NCBI RefSeq assembly: GCF_003112555.1
Contig: NZ_BEWB01000012.1
Coordinates: 124,001 to 188,000 of the forward strand
From: Streptomyces coelicoflavus
Lineage (GTDB): Bacteria; Actinomycetota; Actinomycetes; Streptomycetales; Streptomycetaceae
Direction: 5' to 3'
Length of the DNA: 64,000 nucleotides
Positions 9,047-17,348 of the stretch are shown here, piece by piece. The notes beneath the pieces were generated by a model. The model was not told where the DNA came from, ran no database searches, and saw nothing but the letters and a program-made list of their open reading frames with translations. The translations under genes and the position numbers were made by a program. The first letter of the stretch is position 1. Every line of letters starts with the position of its first letter.

Positions 9047-9120
9047 TAGCGGGGACAGGATTTGAACCTGCGACCTCTGGGTTATGAGCCCAGCGAGCTA
9101 CCGAGCTGCTCCACCCCGCG
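9047..9120 (-). tRNA. Initiator tRNA-Met (CAT), copy 2
   Basis: Reverse complement is identical base for base to the tRNA at 6679-6752, including the unpaired C1/T72 and the three G-C pairs of the anticodon stem; anticodon at 9084-9086. No encoded CCA. Identity with copy 1 ends about four bases downstream of the gene, so the duplication is of the tRNA only. Confidence 0.95.
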
Positions 9121-9173
9121 TCGGTGAATGGAACACTACGTCAACGCGAAGACGAGAAGCAAATCCGTGCTTC

Positions 9174-9590
9174 TCACGCCGCCGCGCAGTTCGGGCAGGT
9201 GCCGCGGTAGGTCACCTCGACCTCCGACACCGCGAAGCCGAAGCGCTCCGAGTCGGGGAGGTCGGCCAGCGGGTTGCCGGTCGGGTGGACGTCGCGGATC
9301 GCGCCGCACTGGGCGCAGACCAGGTGGTGATGCGGCCGGTGCGCGTTCGGGTCGTAGCGCTTGGCGCGCTTGTCCGTCGCGACCTCCAGCACCTCGCCGA
9401 GCGAGACCAGCTCGCCCAGGGTGTTGTAGACCGTCGCCCGGGAGATCTCCGGGAGCTTGTCCACGGCCCGGGAGTGCACCTCGTCGGCCGTCAGGTGGAC
9501 GTGTTCGCCGTCGAGGACCTCGGCCACCACGCGCCGCTGCGCGGTCATGCGCCAACCGCGACCACGCAGCCGTTCCAGAAGGTCACTCAT
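9174..9590 (-). CDS. catR: Fur-family peroxide-responsive repressor CatR
   Basis: This 138-residue protein has a winged-helix DNA-binding domain (about 1-80, recognition region ISRATVYNTLGEL) followed by the metal-binding dimerisation domain with HRPHHHLVCAQCG and a C-terminal CPNC pair, giving the two CXXC motifs of PerR-like proteins. From memory it corresponds to CatR of S. coelicolor, which represses the catalase gene catA and its own gene and is inactivated by peroxide. A 13-base inverted repeat of the expected kind lies 67 bases upstream of the start, consistent with autoregulation. No catalase gene is adjacent, as in S. coelicolor. Confidence 0.85.
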   Translation of the reverse strand: MSDLLERLRGRGWRMTAQRRVVAEVLDGEHVHLTADEVHSRAVDKLPEISRATVYNTLGELVSLGEVLEVATDKRAKRYDPNAHRPHHHLVCAQCGAIRDVHPTGNPLADLPDSERFGFAVSEVEVTYRGTCPNCAAA

Positions 9591-9656
9591 ACCGACCAGC
9601 TTAACAGCAAGGGGACCAGGTTCCGAACGGGTGTGATTTTGGAGCGCAGCTTGATT

Positions 9657-9669
9657 TAGACATTGTCTA
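9657..9669. promoter_or_regulatory. Putative CatR/PerR-type operator
   Basis: TAGACA-T-TGTCTA, a perfect 6-1-6 inverted repeat upstream of catR, matching the general form of Fur/PerR-family boxes in Streptomyces. It sits in an AT-richer patch where the catR promoter should be. Confidence 0.65.
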
Positions 9670-9738
9670 CTCTAGGGATCACGGGTGGAGGCGCCATCGC
9701 GCGCCCGGCATCGTCGAGCGCGCGACCGGTGACTTCCG

Positions 9739-10146
9739 TCAGGCGGTCACCACCGGTGCGTGGTGCGGGGCCCGTGCCGGCGCCCAGCGACGGATGATGT
9801 CGCGCACCGAGACGATGCCGACGGGTTCGCCGCCGTCCAGGACGATGAGGTGGCGGAAGCCGCCGTGCGCCATCGCGCCCGCCGCCTCCTCCACGGTCCA
9901 GGTCGGGGCGGCGAAGACGACGTCGGTGGTGGTGTGGCCGTGGGCGCGCTCGGTGTCCGGGTCCTGGCCCCGGCCGACGGAGACCAGGACGTCGCGTTCG
10001 GTGAGGATGCCGATGCCGCCGGCGTCCGGGTCGTACACCACGGCCGCGCCGACGCGGCGGGCGGACATCAGGGCGGCGGCCTGGCGGAGGGTGTGGGCGG
10101 GGCCGATGGTGAGGACGACCGTGCTCATGACTTCGCGGACGAGCAT
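9739..10146 (-). CDS. CBS-domain pair protein
   Basis: A 135-residue stand-alone protein with two CBS motifs: first VREVMSTVVLTIGPAHTLRQ through GILTERDVL, second TDVVFAAPTWTVEEA through GIVSVRDI. CBS pairs bind adenine nucleotides and usually regulate partner proteins. The ATG at 10146 is preceded by GGAGGTGG at a good distance; the upstream frame is ignored. It lies between catR and hisN on the same strand with 148 and 131 base gaps, so it may have its own promoter. Partner unknown. Confidence 0.85.
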   Translation of the reverse strand: MLVREVMSTVVLTIGPAHTLRQAAALMSARRVGAAVVYDPDAGGIGILTERDVLVSVGRGQDPDTERAHGHTTTDVVFAAPTWTVEEAAGAMAHGGFRHLIVLDGGEPVGIVSVRDIIRRWAPARAPHHAPVVTA

Positions 10147-10277
10147 GGGTGGAGCCACCTCCTGCCGGTGATCCATGAGTTGTTCATGGATTCACAAGTT
10201 CACAAGTAGAGGAACTCTCAGAGTGGCAGGCAAAGCACCGGTCAACAAGGGGGCGCGGAGGGTGAGTCGGCGGGCGC

Positions 10278-11078
10278 TCAGTAGCGCTGGTTGAGATACC
10301 CGAGCAGTTCGTCGTGGAGCCGGCCGTTCGACGCCGCCGCGTTGCCGCTGTGCGGGCCGGGGCGGCCGTCGAGGCCGGTGAAGGTGCCGCCGGCCTCGGT
10401 GACGATGATCGCGTTCGCGGCCATGTCCCAGAGGGAGAGCTCGGGTTCGGCGCAGATGTCCACCGAGCCCTCGGCGACCATCATGTACGGCCAGAAGTCG
10501 CCGTACGCGCGCGTGCGCCACACTTCGCGGGTCAGGTCGAGGAAGCCGTCGAGGCGGCCCTGCTCCTCCCAGCCGCTCAGCGAGGAGTACGCGAAGGAGG
10601 CGTCGGGGAGCGACGAGACCTGGGAGACCCGGAGCCGGGAGGCCGAGGTCAGGCTGCGGCCGGTGAACGCGCCGTGGTCCTGCACAGCCCACCAGCGGCG
10701 GCCGAGTGCGGGTGCCGAGACGAGGCCGACCACCGGCTGGTAGCCGCCTTCTCCCGCCTCCATGAGGGAGATCAGGGTGGCCCAGACCGGGACGCCGCGC
10801 ACGTAGTTCTTGGTGCCGTCGATCGGGTCGATGACCCAGCGCCGGGGCCCGGTGCCCGCGACGCCGAACTCCTCCCCGTGCACCGAGTCGCGGGGGCGGG
10901 CGCGGGCGAGGTGGCCGCGGATGAGTTCCTCGGCGGCCTTGTCCGCCTCGCTCACCGGGGTCATGTCCGGCTTCGTCTCGACCTTCAGGTCGAGGGCCTT
11001 GAAGCGGTCCATCGTCGCGGCGTCGGCGGCGTCGGCGAGCACGTGGGCGAGGCGGAGGTCGTCGAGGTAATCGGGCAT
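10278..11078 (-). CDS. hisN: Histidinol-phosphate phosphatase, inositol-monophosphatase type
   Basis: This 266-residue enzyme has the IMPase fold marks: metal-binding GEE near residue 70, WVIDPIDGTKNYVRG around residues 81-95, and the second metal motif LWDMAANAIIVTEAGG in the C-terminal part. In S. coelicolor the gene at this position was shown, as I recall, to supply the histidinol-phosphatase step of histidine synthesis, replacing the missing HAD or PHP type enzyme. It is far from other his genes, as expected. Family alone would allow inositol monophosphatase, so the name rests on recalled synteny. It is divergent from a TetR gene across a repeat-rich gap. Confidence 0.78.
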   Translation of the reverse strand: MPDYLDDLRLAHVLADAADAATMDRFKALDLKVETKPDMTPVSEADKAAEELIRGHLARARPRDSVHGEEFGVAGTGPRRWVIDPIDGTKNYVRGVPVWATLISLMEAGEGGYQPVVGLVSAPALGRRWWAVQDHGAFTGRSLTSASRLRVSQVSSLPDASFAYSSLSGWEEQGRLDGFLDLTREVWRTRAYGDFWPYMMVAEGSVDICAEPELSLWDMAANAIIVTEAGGTFTGLDGRPGPHSGNAAASNGRLHDELLGYLNQRY

Positions 11079-11469
11079 GCCGTCACGCTATCTGCCGCGG
11101 CCGGGCCGGGGCCACCACGGGTTCGGCGGGCGTGGCGGCGCGCGGGGAGGCGGAGCCGGGGCCCGGCGCGGTGCTGCGACGGCCGGGCGCGGTGCTGCGA
11201 CGGCCGGGCGCGGTGCTGCCACGGCCCGGCGTGGCGGGTGCGGGCCCGAGCGAGCGGTGGTGAGAGGGCCCGGCGTGGTGGGTGCGCGGGTCCGGGTGAG
11301 CGGTGGGTGAGAGGGCGCGGAGGGGTGGGTGAGAGGGCGTTAAGCGGTGGGTGAGAGGACCCGCGTGGTGGGTGCGAGGACCCTTGACAGTGCCCCCATA
11401 CCCGTCAAATCTGGCAGGAAGTCGCTCGGCACGTCTGGCAGCAAGTCGCTCGGCCCGAGGGAGGCGAGG
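11079..11469. repeat. Minisatellite-rich intergenic region between hisN and the TetR gene
   Basis: This 391-base gap has no convincing gene. It holds three tandem 21-base units beginning at 11166 (11166-11186, 11187-11207, 11208-11228, the third slightly diverged), then four spaced copies of a GCGGTGGGTGAGAGG-like unit between about 11254 and 11358, then a tandem 24-base pair (11410-11457). Only the last is placed like an operator. Confidence 0.8.
11410..11457 (+). promoter_or_regulatory. Tandem 24-base direct repeat, candidate operator of the TetR gene
   Basis: Two head-to-tail copies, 11410-11433 and 11434-11457, with 22 of 24 bases identical; core CTGGCAG-N-AAGTCGCTCGGC. The repeat ends 12 bases before the GTG start at 11470. 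A TTGACA hexamer lies just upstream at 11384-11389. The placement fits an autoregulatory site, but it could also be minisatellite drift. Confidence 0.45.
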
Positions 11470-12081
11470 GTGCCTGCAGCCCGGGAGTCCCTGCTCGACG
11501 CCGCGTACACGGCGCTGGCCCGCCGGCCGTGGTACGCCGTGCGGATGGTGGACGTGGCGGCCGCCGCCGGGGTGTCCCGGCAGACCCTCTACAACGAGTT
11601 CGGCAGCAAGGAAGGGCTGGCCCGGGCGCTCGTGAGACGTGAGGCCGACGGTTATCTCGCCGGCGTCGAGCGCGCGCTGTCCGGGGCCGGCGACCCCTGC
11701 GAGCGCCTCGCCGCCACCGCCGAGTGGATGCTGACGGCGGCTCACGACAACGCGCTGGTCCGGGCCATGCTCACCGGGTGCTGGAGCGAGCGGCTGCCCT
11801 CACCGGCCCTGACGGCGGTGCCCTCCTCCTCCGCCGTGCCGGCCCAGCGGCGGGCCGACGGTCCGCTGCCCTCGCCCGGTGACTTCGTGCGCCTCGTCCG
11901 CGACCGTGCCGTGGCCGTCCTCCACGGCTCCGGAACGCCTCCGCCACCGGACGCCGCCGAGTTGGTCCGCTCCTGCGAACTGGCCGTACGGCTCGCCCTG
12001 TCCTGTGTCGCGGCGCCGCCCGCCGAGGGCGGAGTGGCCGACCTCCTGCGCACCGCACTGCCGCGCCCGTCGAGCGCGTAG
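11470..12081 (+). CDS. TetR-family transcriptional regulator
   Basis: A 203-residue regulator with an N-terminal TetR helix-turn-helix (RESLLDAAYTAL ... VRMVDVAAAAGVSRQTLYNEFGSKEGL, residues about 5-55) and a variable ligand-binding C-terminal domain. GTG 11470 is chosen because GGAGG precedes it at normal spacing; the frame runs 41 codons further up but that part encodes the 24-base tandem repeat and looks noncoding. It converges on a small multidrug-resistance-type transporter gene 11 bases away, the most likely functional partner, although convergent orientation is not the usual repressor-target layout. Confidence 0.85.
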   Translation: MPAARESLLDAAYTALARRPWYAVRMVDVAAAAGVSRQTLYNEFGSKEGLARALVRREADGYLAGVERALSGAGDPCERLAATAEWMLTAAHDNALVRAMLTGCWSERLPSPALTAVPSSSAVPAQRRADGPLPSPGDFVRLVRDRAVAVLHGSGTPPPPDAAELVRSCELAVRLALSCVAAPPAEGGVADLLRTALPRPSSA

Positions 12082-12092
12082 CGGCGCCCGGC

Positions 12093-12416
12093 TCAGTGGG
12101 CCGAGCCCGACAGCTGCAGTCCGATCACGCCGATGATGACGAGGCTGATCGAGACGATCTTCAGGGTCGAGACCAGGTCGCCCAGGAAGATCATGCCGTA
12201 GATGGCCGTGCCCGCCGCGCCGATGCCGGTCCACACCGCGTAGGCGGGTCCGACGTCGAGCTTCTTCAGCGACATGGTCAGCAGGCCGAAACTGCCCAGC
12301 GCGAAGGCGCAGAAGGCGACGGTGGGCCAGAGCCGTGTGAAACCGTGCGACAGCTTCAGACAGACGGCGAAGCCGGTTTCGAGCACCCCGGCCACTATGA
12401 CCAGCAGCCACGCCAT
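12093..12416 (-). CDS. Small multidrug resistance (SMR/SugE-EmrE type) transporter
   Basis: This 107-residue protein has four transmembrane segments, starts MAWLLVIVAGVLETGFAV with the membrane-embedded glutamate of the SMR family, and carries WTGIGAAGTAIYGMIFLGD in the third segment, closer to SugE/Gdx guanidinium exporters than to EmrE. SMR proteins work as antiparallel dimers coupled to proton import. Start ATG 12416 follows GGGAGGACGAG. Guanidinium export would fit the family, but I did not find a guanidine riboswitch in the leader. It overlaps nothing and ends 11 bases from the convergent TetR gene. Confidence 0.85.
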   Translation of the reverse strand: MAWLLVIVAGVLETGFAVCLKLSHGFTRLWPTVAFCAFALGSFGLLTMSLKKLDVGPAYAVWTGIGAAGTAIYGMIFLGDLVSTLKIVSISLVIIGVIGLQLSGSAH

Positions 12417-12593
12417 GTCTCGTCCTCCCGTAGTCCCGTACCGTGACCGCCGTGTCGACCGGTGCCGGTCAGTGGCTCGCGTTGGGCGTTCACCTCGTCC
12501 TGCGACGACTTCGTCGGGCTTTGCTCGGACTTGGTTCCGGCTTGGTGCGATTATGCACTTACCGGTTGCACGGCACGGCAAACAACGCGGTGG

Positions 12594-13607
12594 TCAGTCG
12601 CCTTCCTTGCGTTCGCGTGTCGACAGCAGCCGGCGCAGCGAGTACAGCCGGGCGGGGTCGGCGTGCCCCTCCGCGACCCAGGCGTCCAGCGCGCAGTCGG
12701 GCTCGTCGTGACTGCACGCGCGCGGGCAGCCCTCCGTGCCGGGCACCAGGTCGGGGAAGGCGTTGATCACCCGCGACGGGTCGATGTGCGCCAGCCCGAA
12801 CGACCGCACGCCCGGGGTGTCGACGACCCAGCCGCCCTCCGCCGAGGACAGCGGCAGGGCGAGCGCCGAGGTCGTGGTGTGCCGGCCGCGGCCCGTCACC
12901 GCGTTGACGTGCCCCGTCACCCGGCGGCGGTCCTCGGGCACCAGGGTGTTGACCAGGGTCGTCTTGCCGACGCCGGAGTGGCCGACGAACGCCGTGATCT
13001 TCCCGTCCAGATGCTCGCGCACCAGGTCGGCGGCGGCGCCGTTCTCCAGCTCCTCGCGGCTGGTGACGACGTACGGGATGTCCAACGCGCCGTACAGCTC
13101 GAGGAGTTCGTCCGGGGGTGCCAGGTCCGACTTGGTCATCACCAGCAGGGGAGTGAGGCCGCCGTCGAACGCCGCGACCAGGCAGCGGTCGATGAGGCGG
13201 GGGCGCGGCTCGGGGTCGGCGAGGGCGGTGACGACGGCGAGCTGGTCGGCGTTGGCGACGACGACCCGCTCGTAGGGGTCGTCGTCGTCGGCCGTGCGTC
13301 GCAGGACGGAGGCCCGCTCCTCGATGCGGACGATGCGCGCGAGCGTGTCCTTCTTGCCGGACAGGTCGCCGACCAGGGCCACCCGGTCGCCGACCACGGC
13401 GGCCTTGCGGCCCAGTTCACGGGCCTTCATCGCCATGACGACCCGGTCCTCGACCAGGCAGGTCAGCCGGCCGCGGTCGACCGTGAGGACCAGGCCCCCG
13501 GCGGCGTCCTCGTGCTTGGGCCGGATGTGGGTGCGCGGCCGGTTGCCCTTGCGGTTCGGGCGGGTGCGGATGTCGTCCTCGTCGGTGTGCTTGCCGTAGC
13601 GACGCAT
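12594..13607 (-). CDS. rsgA: Ribosome small subunit-dependent GTPase RsgA
   Basis: This circularly permuted GTPase helps mature the 30S subunit. The 337-residue protein has an OB-fold N-terminus, then G-motifs in permuted order: the TKSD G4 motif near residue 160, P-loop GHSGVGKTTL near 210, switch DTPGVRSFG near 265, and a zinc knuckle GCPRACSHDEPDC near 300. The N-terminal 30 residues are very basic. It starts 12 bases after aroA, so the two are cotranscribed, as is common in actinobacteria. Confidence 0.93.
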   Translation of the reverse strand: MRRYGKHTDEDDIRTRPNRKGNRPRTHIRPKHEDAAGGLVLTVDRGRLTCLVEDRVVMAMKARELGRKAAVVGDRVALVGDLSGKKDTLARIVRIEERASVLRRTADDDDPYERVVVANADQLAVVTALADPEPRPRLIDRCLVAAFDGGLTPLLVMTKSDLAPPDELLELYGALDIPYVVTSREELENGAAADLVREHLDGKITAFVGHSGVGKTTLVNTLVPEDRRRVTGHVNAVTGRGRHTTTSALALPLSSAEGGWVVDTPGVRSFGLAHIDPSRVINAFPDLVPGTEGCPRACSHDEPDCALDAWVAEGHADPARLYSLRRLLSTRERKEGD

Positions 13608-13619
13608 GGCGAACCGTCC

Positions 13620-14936
13620 CTACGCCCCGAGCATCCCGGTCCACAGGTCGGGGAAGTCGGGCAGCGTCTTGGCGGTGGTCGCGACGTTCTCGATCTGCAC
13701 CCCCTCGACCGCGAGGCCGAGGACGGCGCCGGCGGTGGCCATGCGGTGGTCCTCGTAGGTGTGGAAGACGCCGCCGTGCAGCCGGCGCGGGCGGATGTGC
13801 AGACCGTCGGCGGTCTCGGTGACGTCACCGCCGAGTTCGTTGATCTCCTTGGTGAGCGCGGCCAGCCGGTCCGTCTCGTGCAGCCGCAGGTGGGCAACGC
13901 CGCGCAGGGTCGACGGGGAGTCCGCGAGGGCGGCGACGGCCGCGATGCCCGGGGTCAGCTCGCCGACCTCGCTCAGGTCGACGTCGATGCCGTGGATCGT
14001 GCCCGACCCGGTGAACACGAGCCCGAAGTCCGTCAGTTCGCAGGAACCGCCCATGTCGGTGAAGATCTCGCGCAGCCGGTCGCCGGGCTGGGTGGTGCGG
14101 GACGGCCAGTCGGGGATCACGACCTTGCCGCCGGTCACCAGGGCCGCCGCCAGGAACGGCTGGGCGTTGGACAGGTCGGGCTCGACGGTCAGGTCCCGGC
14201 CGAGCAGCGCGCCCGGCGTCACCCGCCACACGTTCGGCTCGCCGCCGGACTCGGGGGTGTCGACCTGGGCGCCGACCGCGCGCAGCATGTCGACGGTCAT
14301 GCGGATGTGCGGCATGGACGGCAGCGCGGAGCCGGTGTGCCGCACCTCGACGCCCTGGTTGAAGCGCGGTCCGGACAGCAGCAGGGCGCTGACGAACTGC
14401 GACGAGGACGACGCGTCGATCTCGACCGGCCCGCCCTCCAGGGCACCGCCGCCCTGCACGGTCAGCGGCAGGGCGCCGCGCCCGTCGTCGTCGACACGGG
14501 CGCCCAGCACGCGCAGCGCGTCGATCACGCCGTGCAGGGGACGCTCGTAGGACCGGGGGTCGCCGTCGAAGCGGACGGGGCCGTCGGCGAGCGTGGCGAC
14601 CGGCGGCAGGAAGCGCATGACCGTGCCGGCGTTGCCGACGTCGACCGTGGCCGGGCCGCGCAGACCCGCCGGGATGACCCGCCAGAACTCGCCCGTGCCG
14701 TCCGGGCCCACGCCCTCCTCGATCTCGACGCCCATCGCGCGCAGCGCCTCGGCCATCAGCACGGTGTCGCGGGAGCGCAGCGGGCGGCGCAGCCAGCCGG
14801 GCTCGGAGGCGAGGGCGGCCAGGACCAGGGCGCGGTTGGTGACCGACTTGGATCCGGGCACGTGGACGGTCGCGTCGACGGCTCCGCTCGCGTGCGGGGC
14901 GGACCAGAGGGCGGTGTGCGCGGGGTTCACGGTCAT
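13620..14936 (-). CDS. aroA: 3-phosphoshikimate 1-carboxyvinyltransferase (EPSP synthase)
   Basis: This enzyme makes EPSP from shikimate 3-phosphate and phosphoenolpyruvate in aromatic amino acid synthesis. The 438-residue protein shows the substrate loop GSKSVTNRALVLAAL, the NAGTVMRF motif near residue 100 (the usual form is NAGTAMRF/L), the RGVAHLRLHETDRLAAL region and TYEDHRMA near residue 390. Start ATG 14936; the frame is open for 35 codons upstream but that part is not protein-like. First gene of an aroA-rsgA pair. Confidence 0.94.
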   Translation of the reverse strand: MTVNPAHTALWSAPHASGAVDATVHVPGSKSVTNRALVLAALASEPGWLRRPLRSRDTVLMAEALRAMGVEIEEGVGPDGTGEFWRVIPAGLRGPATVDVGNAGTVMRFLPPVATLADGPVRFDGDPRSYERPLHGVIDALRVLGARVDDDGRGALPLTVQGGGALEGGPVEIDASSSSQFVSALLLSGPRFNQGVEVRHTGSALPSMPHIRMTVDMLRAVGAQVDTPESGGEPNVWRVTPGALLGRDLTVEPDLSNAQPFLAAALVTGGKVVIPDWPSRTTQPGDRLREIFTDMGGSCELTDFGLVFTGSGTIHGIDVDLSEVGELTPGIAAVAALADSPSTLRGVAHLRLHETDRLAALTKEINELGGDVTETADGLHIRPRRLHGGVFHTYEDHRMATAGAVLGLAVEGVQIENVATTAKTLPDFPDLWTGMLGA

Positions 14937-15068
14937 GGGCCCCACTTTAATGGCTGAGGGCGATCGGAGATCTTGATCAAAAGCGGCGAAACCTGACCGA
15001 AACCGCAACAGTGCACTTGCCGTGCATATATGCGCAGCCATGGGACGCGGGTGGGCGCACGCCGGGCC

Positions 15069-15791
15069 TCACAGCTCCAGCAGCCAGCGCCCCCCGCCGA
15101 TCAGCGAGCACAGCGACACCGCGTGGAAGAGGAAGAACCACACCCCCGCCGGCGCGTGGGTCAGCCGCGCCAGCTGGTCCGCGTCCGAGTCCCCGGCGCC
15201 GCCCCGCGACCGCTTGGCCTGCAACTCGAACGCCGGGCGGACCCCGCCGAGGAGGAGGAACCAGACCACCGCGTACGCGAACGCCGCCTGCACCTGCGGC
15301 CCGGCCAGCCATGACACCAGGACGAACGTGCCGCCGGTGACCACGACCGTCAGCACCCCGTACGCATTGCGGACCATCACCAGCAGGGCCACCAGCAGCG
15401 CCGTCGCCAGCCACAGCAGCAGCGTGATGCGTCCCGCCGCCAGCAGTGCGGCGCCGCCGAGGCCGAGCAGCGGGGGAGCGGTGTAGCCGGCGACCGCCGT
15501 CAGGATCATCCCGACGCCGTGCGGCTTGCCCCGGCTCACCGTCAGACCGCTGGTGTCCGAGTGCAGGGTGATCCCGGTCAGGGTGCGGCCGGTGAGCAGG
15601 GCCACCAGGCCGTGGCCGCCCTCGTGGGCGATGGTGATCGCGTTGCGCGCTATCCGCCACGATCCGCGCGTCGCGACGACGGCGAGCGCGGCCACCAGGG
15701 TCGCGACCACCACCCACAGGTCGGGGTCGGGCTGGATGCCGGAGACCTCGTCCCACAGAGAGGTGGGCGAGGCCGTTGCGAGGTGGTCCAT
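15069..15791 (-). CDS. M50-family membrane metalloprotease-like protein
   Basis: A 240-residue protein with about six hydrophobic segments. The first motif, IAHEGGHGLVALL at residues 54-66, is the HEXXH zinc site inside a membrane helix as in site-2 proteases of the M50B type. There is no PDZ domain. Members of this group in actinobacteria are unassigned. ATG 15791 is used; the frame continues to 15839. It is divergent from the SRAP gene with only about 50 bases between the starts, so their promoters must overlap. Confidence 0.8.
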   Translation of the reverse strand: MDHLATASPTSLWDEVSGIQPDPDLWVVVATLVAALAVVATRGSWRIARNAITIAHEGGHGLVALLTGRTLTGITLHSDTSGLTVSRGKPHGVGMILTAVAGYTAPPLLGLGGAALLAAGRITLLLWLATALLVALLVMVRNAYGVLTVVVTGGTFVLVSWLAGPQVQAAFAYAVVWFLLLGGVRPAFELQAKRSRGGAGDSDADQLARLTHAPAGVWFFLFHAVSLCSLIGGGRWLLEL

Positions 15792-15841
15792 GTTCGGGGA
15801 GGGCTCCTCGTAGAAACGCGGGGTCTGGCAGTGTGGCACGT

Positions 15842-16657
15842 ATGTGCGGACGGTATGCGGCGAGTCGTCGACCCGAGGATCTCGCGGGAATCTTCGAGAT
15901 CGAGAAGTGGGAGCCCAAGGAGAGCTTGGAACCCGACTACAACGTGGCCCCCACCAAGGAGGTCTACGCCGTCCTGGACCGTCCCCTGAAAGACGTCGAG
16001 GACCCGAAGCCGGTTCGCCAGCTGCGGAAGCTGAAGTGGGGCCTCGTTCCCTCCTGGTCCAAGACGCCCGAGGGCGGCGCCCGGATGATCAACGCCCGTG
16101 CGGAGACCGTCCACGAGAAGCCCTCCTACCGCCGCGCCTTCAGCACCCGGCGCTGCATCCTGCCCGCCGACGGCTACTACGAGTGGGTCACCGGCACGCA
16201 GGAGCGGGACCTGGAGGTCGAGGGGCGCAAGAAGCGGCCCCGCAAGCAGCCGTACTTCGTGACGCCCGCCGACGGCTCCGTGTTCGCCATGGCCGGGCTG
16301 TACGAGTTCTGGCGGGACCGGACGCTGCCGGACGACCACCCGCAGGCCTGGTGGGTGACCTGCTCGGTGATCACCACCGAGGCCGAGACCGCGCCGCTCG
16401 CGGTCGCCCCGGCCGACGGCCCGCACGCCCTGGCCGACATCCACCCCCGGATGCCGCTGATGCTCACGCCGGACCGCTGGGACGACTGGCTCGACCCGGC
16501 GCGCACCGACCCCGACGGGCTGACCTCCCTGCTGGCACCCCCGCCCACCGGGCTGATGCGGGCCTTCCCCGTCTCCACGGCCGTGAGCAACGTCCGCAAC
16601 AACGGGCCGGAGCTGCTCAAGGAGCTGGAGGCGCCGGAAGAGGGCACACTCTTCTGA
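15842..16657 (+). CDS. SRAP (SOS response-associated peptidase, HMCES/YedK) protein
   Basis: SRAP proteins crosslink covalently to abasic sites in single-stranded DNA and protect the genome. The 271-residue protein begins MCGRY, so that removal of Met exposes catalytic Cys2; the other active-site residues are visible as NARAETV (Glu), and ADIHPRMPLML (His). WGLVPSWSK is also typical. There is no clear RBS before the ATG and the region to the divergent M50 gene is very short, so the message may be leaderless. A hydrolase gene starts one base after the stop, suggesting an operon. Confidence 0.9.
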   Translation: MCGRYAASRRPEDLAGIFEIEKWEPKESLEPDYNVAPTKEVYAVLDRPLKDVEDPKPVRQLRKLKWGLVPSWSKTPEGGARMINARAETVHEKPSYRRAFSTRRCILPADGYYEWVTGTQERDLEVEGRKKRPRKQPYFVTPADGSVFAMAGLYEFWRDRTLPDDHPQAWWVTCSVITTEAETAPLAVAPADGPHALADIHPRMPLMLTPDRWDDWLDPARTDPDGLTSLLAPPPTGLMRAFPVSTAVSNVRNNGPELLKELEAPEEGTLF

Positions 16658-16658
16658 C

Positions 16659-17315
16659 GTGACGGATACGACAGAGGTTGTGACAGAGGCGGTCGAGACG
16701 GATGCCGGCGCCGCCCGCATCACCTGGCACCGGGCGAGGGACCCCCGCCTCGTCCTCGCCGTGAGCCACGGCGCCGGCGGCGGCATCGAGGCGCGCGACC
16801 TGAAGGCCCTGGCGGCCGCACTGCCCGCCCACGGGGTGAGCGTCGCCCTCGTGGAGCAGCCCTGGCGGGTGGCCGGCAAGAAGCTGGCGCCCGCGCCGAA
16901 GACCCTGGACACCGGCTGGCGGGGCGTCTGGCCCGCGCTCACCGCGCCCGGCCCGCCGGTGATCTCGGGAGGCCGCAGCGCCGGCGCCCGCGTCGCCTGC
17001 CGCACCGCCGGTGAACTGGGCGCCCACGCCGTCCTCGCGCTCAGCTTCCCCCTGCACCCGCCGGGCAAGCCGGAGAAGTCCCGCGCCGCCGAGCTGCTCG
17101 GGGCCGGGGTGCCCACCCTCGTCGTCCAGGGCGGCAACGACCCCTTCGGCAAACCGGCGGAGTTCCCGGCGGCCCCCGAGGGCACCTACGACCTGATCGA
17201 GGTGCCGTACGGCGACCACGGCTTCGCCGTGCCCAAGCGGGCGGAGACCACCCAGGAGCAGGCGCTGGAGACGATCACCGACGGCGTCCTGAAGTGGATC
17301 GGCGCACTCGGCTGA
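16659..17315 (+). CDS. Alpha/beta hydrolase, dienelactone-hydrolase/KANL3-like
   Basis: A 218-residue protein with an alpha/beta-hydrolase layout: SHGAGGG near residue 40 (oxyanion region), nucleophile elbow GGRSAGAR near residue 108, and a C-terminal YGDHGFAVP with the likely catalytic Asp/His. Between them lies LVVQGGNDPFGKP, the acid-bearing strand. The natural substrate is unknown. The GTG start is one base after the SRAP stop, so translation is coupled. It is followed directly by the sigR promoter. Confidence 0.8.
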   Translation: MTDTTEVVTEAVETDAGAARITWHRARDPRLVLAVSHGAGGGIEARDLKALAAALPAHGVSVALVEQPWRVAGKKLAPAPKTLDTGWRGVWPALTAPGPPVISGGRSAGARVACRTAGELGAHAVLALSFPLHPPGKPEKSRAAELLGAGVPTLVVQGGNDPFGKPAEFPAAPEGTYDLIEVPYGDHGFAVPKRAETTQEQALETITDGVLKWIGALG

Positions 17316-17322
17316 ACGCCCG

Positions 17323-17348
17323 GGAATGACCGGCGGGCGGCCACTGTT
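17323..17348 (+). promoter_or_regulatory. Sigma-R-type promoter (sigRp2)
   Basis: GGAAT at 17323-17327, exactly 18 bases, then GTT at 17346-17348: an exact match to the published sigma-R consensus GGAAT-N18-GTT. It lies 246 bases before the sigR GTG and just before the in-frame upstream extension, consistent with the autoregulated promoter of sigR. Confidence 0.88.

Noticed and set aside
7234..9087. 617-codon plus-strand frame overlapping the Sel1 gene
   Set aside because: Shifted-frame shadow rich in Pro, Arg, Gly and Ser; it even runs into the tRNA and terminator.
12417..12593. Guanidine riboswitch before the SMR transporter gene
   Set aside because: SugE-type genes often have one, but the minus-strand leader shows neither the paired ACGR-loop hairpins of class II nor the conserved core of class III.
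12462..14957. 831-codon plus-strand frame
   Set aside because: It is antisense to rsgA and aroA, both clearly real, and its protein has no domain structure.
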